From: Opitutaceae bacterium
GTDB lineage: Bacteria > Verrucomicrobiota > Verrucomicrobiia > Opitutales > Opitutaceae
Reading direction: 5' to 3'
Assembly (NCBI GenBank): GCA_031263125.1
Contig: JAISGL010000334.1
Span: 1 to 35,367 of the forward strand
DNA: 35,367 bases
A program made the translations under genes and the position numbers. The notes under the pieces were generated by a model. It searched no databases. It had not been told where the DNA came from and saw nothing but the letters and a program-made list of their open reading frames with translations. Below are positions 33,136 to 35,367 of this stretch, one piece after another (position 1 is the stretch's first letter; the number at the start of each line of letters is the position of its first letter).

Positions 33136-34797
33136 ATGACCATGAATGACAAACCGCGCAGTCCTGTCGTCCCCGCGCTTGTCGCGGTGGCGTTGATTGG
33201 TTTTCTGGCGTGGTCGCTCGTGAGACATCAGCGGCGCGCGGATGCGTTGCTGGCCGGGGAAGGGGCGCGGGCGGAGTCGGGGGACGGGCGGGTCGCGGTG
33301 GCCGAGGCGGCGCGGAGGGCGCGGGAAAACGCGCTCGCGGCGGAGGCGCGGCGGGCGGGGCGCGCGGCGTTCAGGGAGCGGCTGGCGGCGCATTTGGACA
33401 ATAAAAACATGCGCGAGGGTGAGGTGTCGTTCGCGTTCAAGGACGCGGATGCGTTGCGGCGTTTTCTGGAGCGGGCCGGGGCGGCGGGGTTGCGCGTGCT
33501 TTCGAGTTCGGGGACTTTGCTCGCGGCGCGCGTGCGTTATTCGTCGCTCGATGCGCTGGCCGCCGAGGTGGTGGACAACGCTGACGATTACGACGAGGTG
33601 GGCGGCAATGTCATCGCGACGATTCCCGAGACGCCCGCGCTTGACGAGCGCGCGGCGCGCGCGCAGGTGCCGGTGCGCAACAATCTGCTCGACGCCATCG
33701 GCGCGGCGGGCTTGGACAACAGCTTGTGGGGGCGCGGGGTGACGATTGCGGTGCTCGACAGCGGCGTGATGGGCGACGCGACTTTCGGGCAGGGGCGGCT
33801 GCGCGCGCTCGATGTCGGGTACGGGTTGTTCGCGGACTCGGGGGCGGGGCATGGCACGGCGGTCGCGGCGCTCGCGGCGGGTGCGTCGGATGACGCGCCG
33901 GGCGTGGCGCCGGGCGCGGATATTTTGAGCATTCGCGTGACGGATGCGGATGGTGTGAGCGACATGTACACCATCGCGCAGGCGATCATCATGGCGGCGG
34001 ACGCGGGGGCGCAGATTATCAATGTGAGTCTGGGCGGCAGCGGCGGGAGCACGGTGTTGATGCGCGCGATTGATTATGCGATGGGGCTGGGGGCGGTCGT
34101 CGTGGCGTCGGCGGGCAACGACCAGGCGAGCCGGCTGGCGTGGCCGGCGGCGTATGCGCCGGTGATCTCGGTCGGCGCGACGGACGCGGTGCAGCAGCAG
34201 GTGATTTTTTCAAACTCGGGCGAGCAGTTGCAGATCGCCGCGCCGGGGTATTTTGTGCAGACGGCGTGGGTGGATGGTGAGCGGATCAATTTCACGGGCA
34301 CCTCGGCGAGCGCGCCGGTGGTGGCGGGCGCGATCGCGGCGTTGATGTCGGTGAATCCGGGCATGACGGCGCAGGAGGCGTGGGTGGTTTTGTCAACGCA
34401 CGCGGACGACGCGGGTGCGATGGGGCGCGACAACGACTACGGCGCCGGCGGCATCGATTTGGGGTGGGCGATGGAGAGCGGCGATCCGACCCGCGTGGAC
34501 ACGGCGGTTTCGAGTCATTACTACAACGCGAGGGAGGGCACGATTGAGGTGGTGGTGCAGAATCGCGGCGCGACGGGCATGTCGGGTATGACGTTGGTCG
34601 TGGATGTCAACGGCGCGGTGTCGAACGTGGCGCTGCCGTGGGTTGATCCGGGCGCGTCGGCTGTGGTGAAGGTGCCGGTGCAGGCGGGCGCGCAGACGGT
34701 GTTGCGCACCACGTTGCTCAATGCCGATGGCGTGACCGACAGGAATCCGGCGAACAACCAGCGTGCGAGTGTCGTTGCGCCCGCGACGGGCGGGTAG
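33136..34797 (+). CDS. Membrane-anchored S8 subtilisin-like serine protease
   Basis: The 553-residue protein has one N-terminal membrane segment (VVPALVAVALIGFLAWSLV, residues 11-29), a charged, Ala/Arg-rich helical stretch to about 80, an inhibitor-like prodomain (about 85-170) and a peptidase S8 domain. The triad is Asp208 (AVLDSGV), His239 (GHGTAVAALAAG) and Ser390 (GTSASAP). The C-terminal 100 residues resemble a CARDB/Ig-like domain (VEVVVQNRGATGMSGMTLVV, NPANNQ). It should act outside the inner membrane; substrate unknown. The start ATG at 33136 has no ribosome binding site and follows ATGCCC repeats. It stands alone after lpxA, and like lpxA has G-biased third bases. Confidence 0.9.
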   Translation: MTMNDKPRSPVVPALVAVALIGFLAWSLVRHQRRADALLAGEGARAESGDGRVAVAEAARRARENALAAEARRAGRAAFRERLAAHLDNKNMREGEVSFAFKDADALRRFLERAGAAGLRVLSSSGTLLAARVRYSSLDALAAEVVDNADDYDEVGGNVIATIPETPALDERAARAQVPVRNNLLDAIGAAGLDNSLWGRGVTIAVLDSGVMGDATFGQGRLRALDVGYGLFADSGAGHGTAVAALAAGASDDAPGVAPGADILSIRVTDADGVSDMYTIAQAIIMAADAGAQIINVSLGGSGGSTVLMRAIDYAMGLGAVVVASAGNDQASRLAWPAAYAPVISVGATDAVQQQVIFSNSGEQLQIAAPGYFVQTAWVDGERINFTGTSASAPVVAGAIAALMSVNPGMTAQEAWVVLSTHADDAGAMGRDNDYGAGGIDLGWAMESGDPTRVDTAVSSHYYNAREGTIEVVVQNRGATGMSGMTLVVDVNGAVSNVALPWVDPGASAVVKVPVQAGAQTVLRTTLLNADGVTDRNPANNQRASVVAPATGG

Positions 34798-34976
34798 CGG
34801 GGCGGGAGGCGGAGTGGGAGCGGAGGCGGGAGGCGGGGCGAGAGCGGGAGTGGCGGGGCGGGGCGGGGCGGGGCGAGAGCGGGAGTGGCGTGCTCCAGGT
34901 CGCCGGACGAGGCGCAAGGCGTCTCGTGCATGCGCACGCAGAGCGTCTCGCGCATGCGCACGCAGAGCGTTTCGCG
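34798..34976. repeat. G-rich low-complexity tract and 24-bp tandem pair
   Basis: Straight after the protease stop are G-rich purine-heavy repeats to about 34890, including four GGGG runs joined by single C at 34855-34874 (G-quadruplex-capable on the plus strand). Two 24-bp units CATGCGCACGCAGAGCGT-like follow at 34929-34952 and 34953-34976. The frames here are low complexity and I do not call them genes. Confidence 0.75.
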
Positions 34977-35113
34977 CGCGGTGGATTTTTGTATACGACG
35001 GAAAAACTGTTTACGGTGGGTGCTTTGCCTGCCGCACGCCGCCGGGGGTTTGTTTTTTTCGAACAGGGCGAGGCTTCGCCTCGTCGGCAGGCTTGGCAGC
35101 CTGCGCTACGGGC

Positions 35114-35155
35114 GGCCTGACACAAGGTCAGGCGCTGCACACCGCGTAACATCAG
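35114..35155. repeat. CTGATGTTACGCG hairpin element, partial copy
   Basis: GCCTGACACAAGGTCAGGC followed by CCGCGTAACATCAG is the right half of the 31769-31895 element. Just before it, 35070-35109 holds two more small hairpins (GAGGCTTCGCCTCG and GGCAGGCTTGGCAGCCTGC). Confidence 0.8.
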
Positions 35156-35178
35156 TTATATGGATAAAATATGAGAAG

Positions 35179-35218
35179 TTCCGAACGGTTGCCGCACATG
35201 CCCGGCAACCGTTCGGAA
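35179..35218. terminator. Perfect 16-bp-stem hairpin, possible terminator
   Basis: TTCCGAACGGTTGCCG pairs exactly with CGGCAACCGTTCGGAA over an 8-base loop. A T-rich stretch follows within about 25 bases on the plus strand and an AT-rich one on the minus strand, so it may end transcripts from either side; an AT-rich region with no credible gene follows to the window end. Confidence 0.55.
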
Positions 35219-35270
35219 GGATATGATTTTATTTTTCAAAATCAATCCCTTTTTTTATTTTGGACGTTCT

Positions 35271-35344
35271 CGAAAATAACACATCTTACATTCGAGGACT
35301 GCTGCGAGCGATAAGGTGACTTAAAGACAACAATGTTATTTTCG
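35271..35344. repeat. 11-bp inverted repeat in AT-rich end region
   Basis: CGAAAATAACA at 35271-35281 pairs exactly with TGTTATTTTCG at 35334-35344, with 52 bases between. It may be part of a regulatory region or a mobile-element end running out of the window; nothing else identifies it. Confidence 0.5.
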
Positions 35345-35367
35345 GGCGCATCCTTTGCGTCTGATTA

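Noticed and set aside
34763-35226. Plus-strand frames after the protease
   Set aside because: They are made of G-rich and 24-bp tandem repeats and REP-like hairpins; no credible protein.
35242-35364. Minus-strand frame reading ...ENNIVVFKSPYRSQQSS... ending at 35242
   Set aside because: Looks protein-like but an in-frame stop sits at the window edge and there is no start; too short to judge without the sequence to the right.

Overview
The window looks like an accessory metabolic region from a Gram-negative member of the PVC superphylum, most likely a Verrucomicrobiota bacterium of the Opitutales type. The evidence is indirect: GC-rich DNA, LpxA (lipid A synthesis), a TonB receptor without a SusD partner, an autotransporter carrying chlamydial Pmp-type FxxN/GGA[IL] repeats and autotransporter-type beta-strand repeats, a Tat-exported glycosidase, many palindromic intergenic repeats, and almost no Shine-Dalgarno sequences. 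No RNA genes, CRISPR arrays, transposases or phage genes were seen.

Layout. 1-8176: a partial lipoprotein-like or exported peptidase-MA/TPR protein (5' end outside the window), a 1.1-kb gene-free stretch of repeats, a CstA-family transporter, a small HTH/SEC-C protein and an exported PL9-type pectate lyase, separated by repeat-rich spacers. 8177-31717: the core locus. A ROK-family regulator faces left. To its right lie only plus-strand genes: a transaldolase, a YihU-like sulfolactaldehyde reductase, a TauE/SafE exporter and a DUF4380 protein (block 1); an L-fucose/L-arabinose-isomerase-like protein, an SSS sodium symporter, a divergent class II aldolase and a Tat-exported GH2 enzyme (block 2); and a 2164-residue autotransporter, a TonB-dependent receptor and a PA14-tailed sulfatase (block 3). 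31718-35367: lpxA, an S8 subtilisin-like protease and repeat-rich spacers, with a different coding-strand base bias.

How the genes fit together. Blocks 1, 2 and 3 are each preceded by the same 20-bp imperfect palindrome (TTATTnCGAnTTCGTAATAA-like, at 9502, 13170 and 19657). It resembles operators of the ROK repressors NagC/Mlc, so the ROK protein probably controls all three. The reductase keeps, on my reading, the Arg/Asn/Ser set used by E. coli YihU to hold the sulfonate. Together with isomerase, transaldolase (not free aldolase) and TauE-type exporter, and with no sugar kinase present, this matches the transaldolase (sulfo-TAL) route of sulfoquinovose breakdown: isomerise sulfoquinovose to sulfofructose, transfer three carbons to an aldehyde phosphate acceptor, reduce the sulfolactaldehyde to dihydroxypropanesulfonate and export it. 

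What is unusual is the extra equipment: a class II aldolase whose phosphate-binding residues look replaced, a GH2 enzyme where a GH31 sulfoquinovosidase would be expected, a DUF4380 protein in the place of a mutarotase, and an outer-membrane capture module (Pmp-like autotransporter, TonB receptor, sulfatase) under the same predicted operator. All functional assignments are from reading motifs and gene order; no database search was run.
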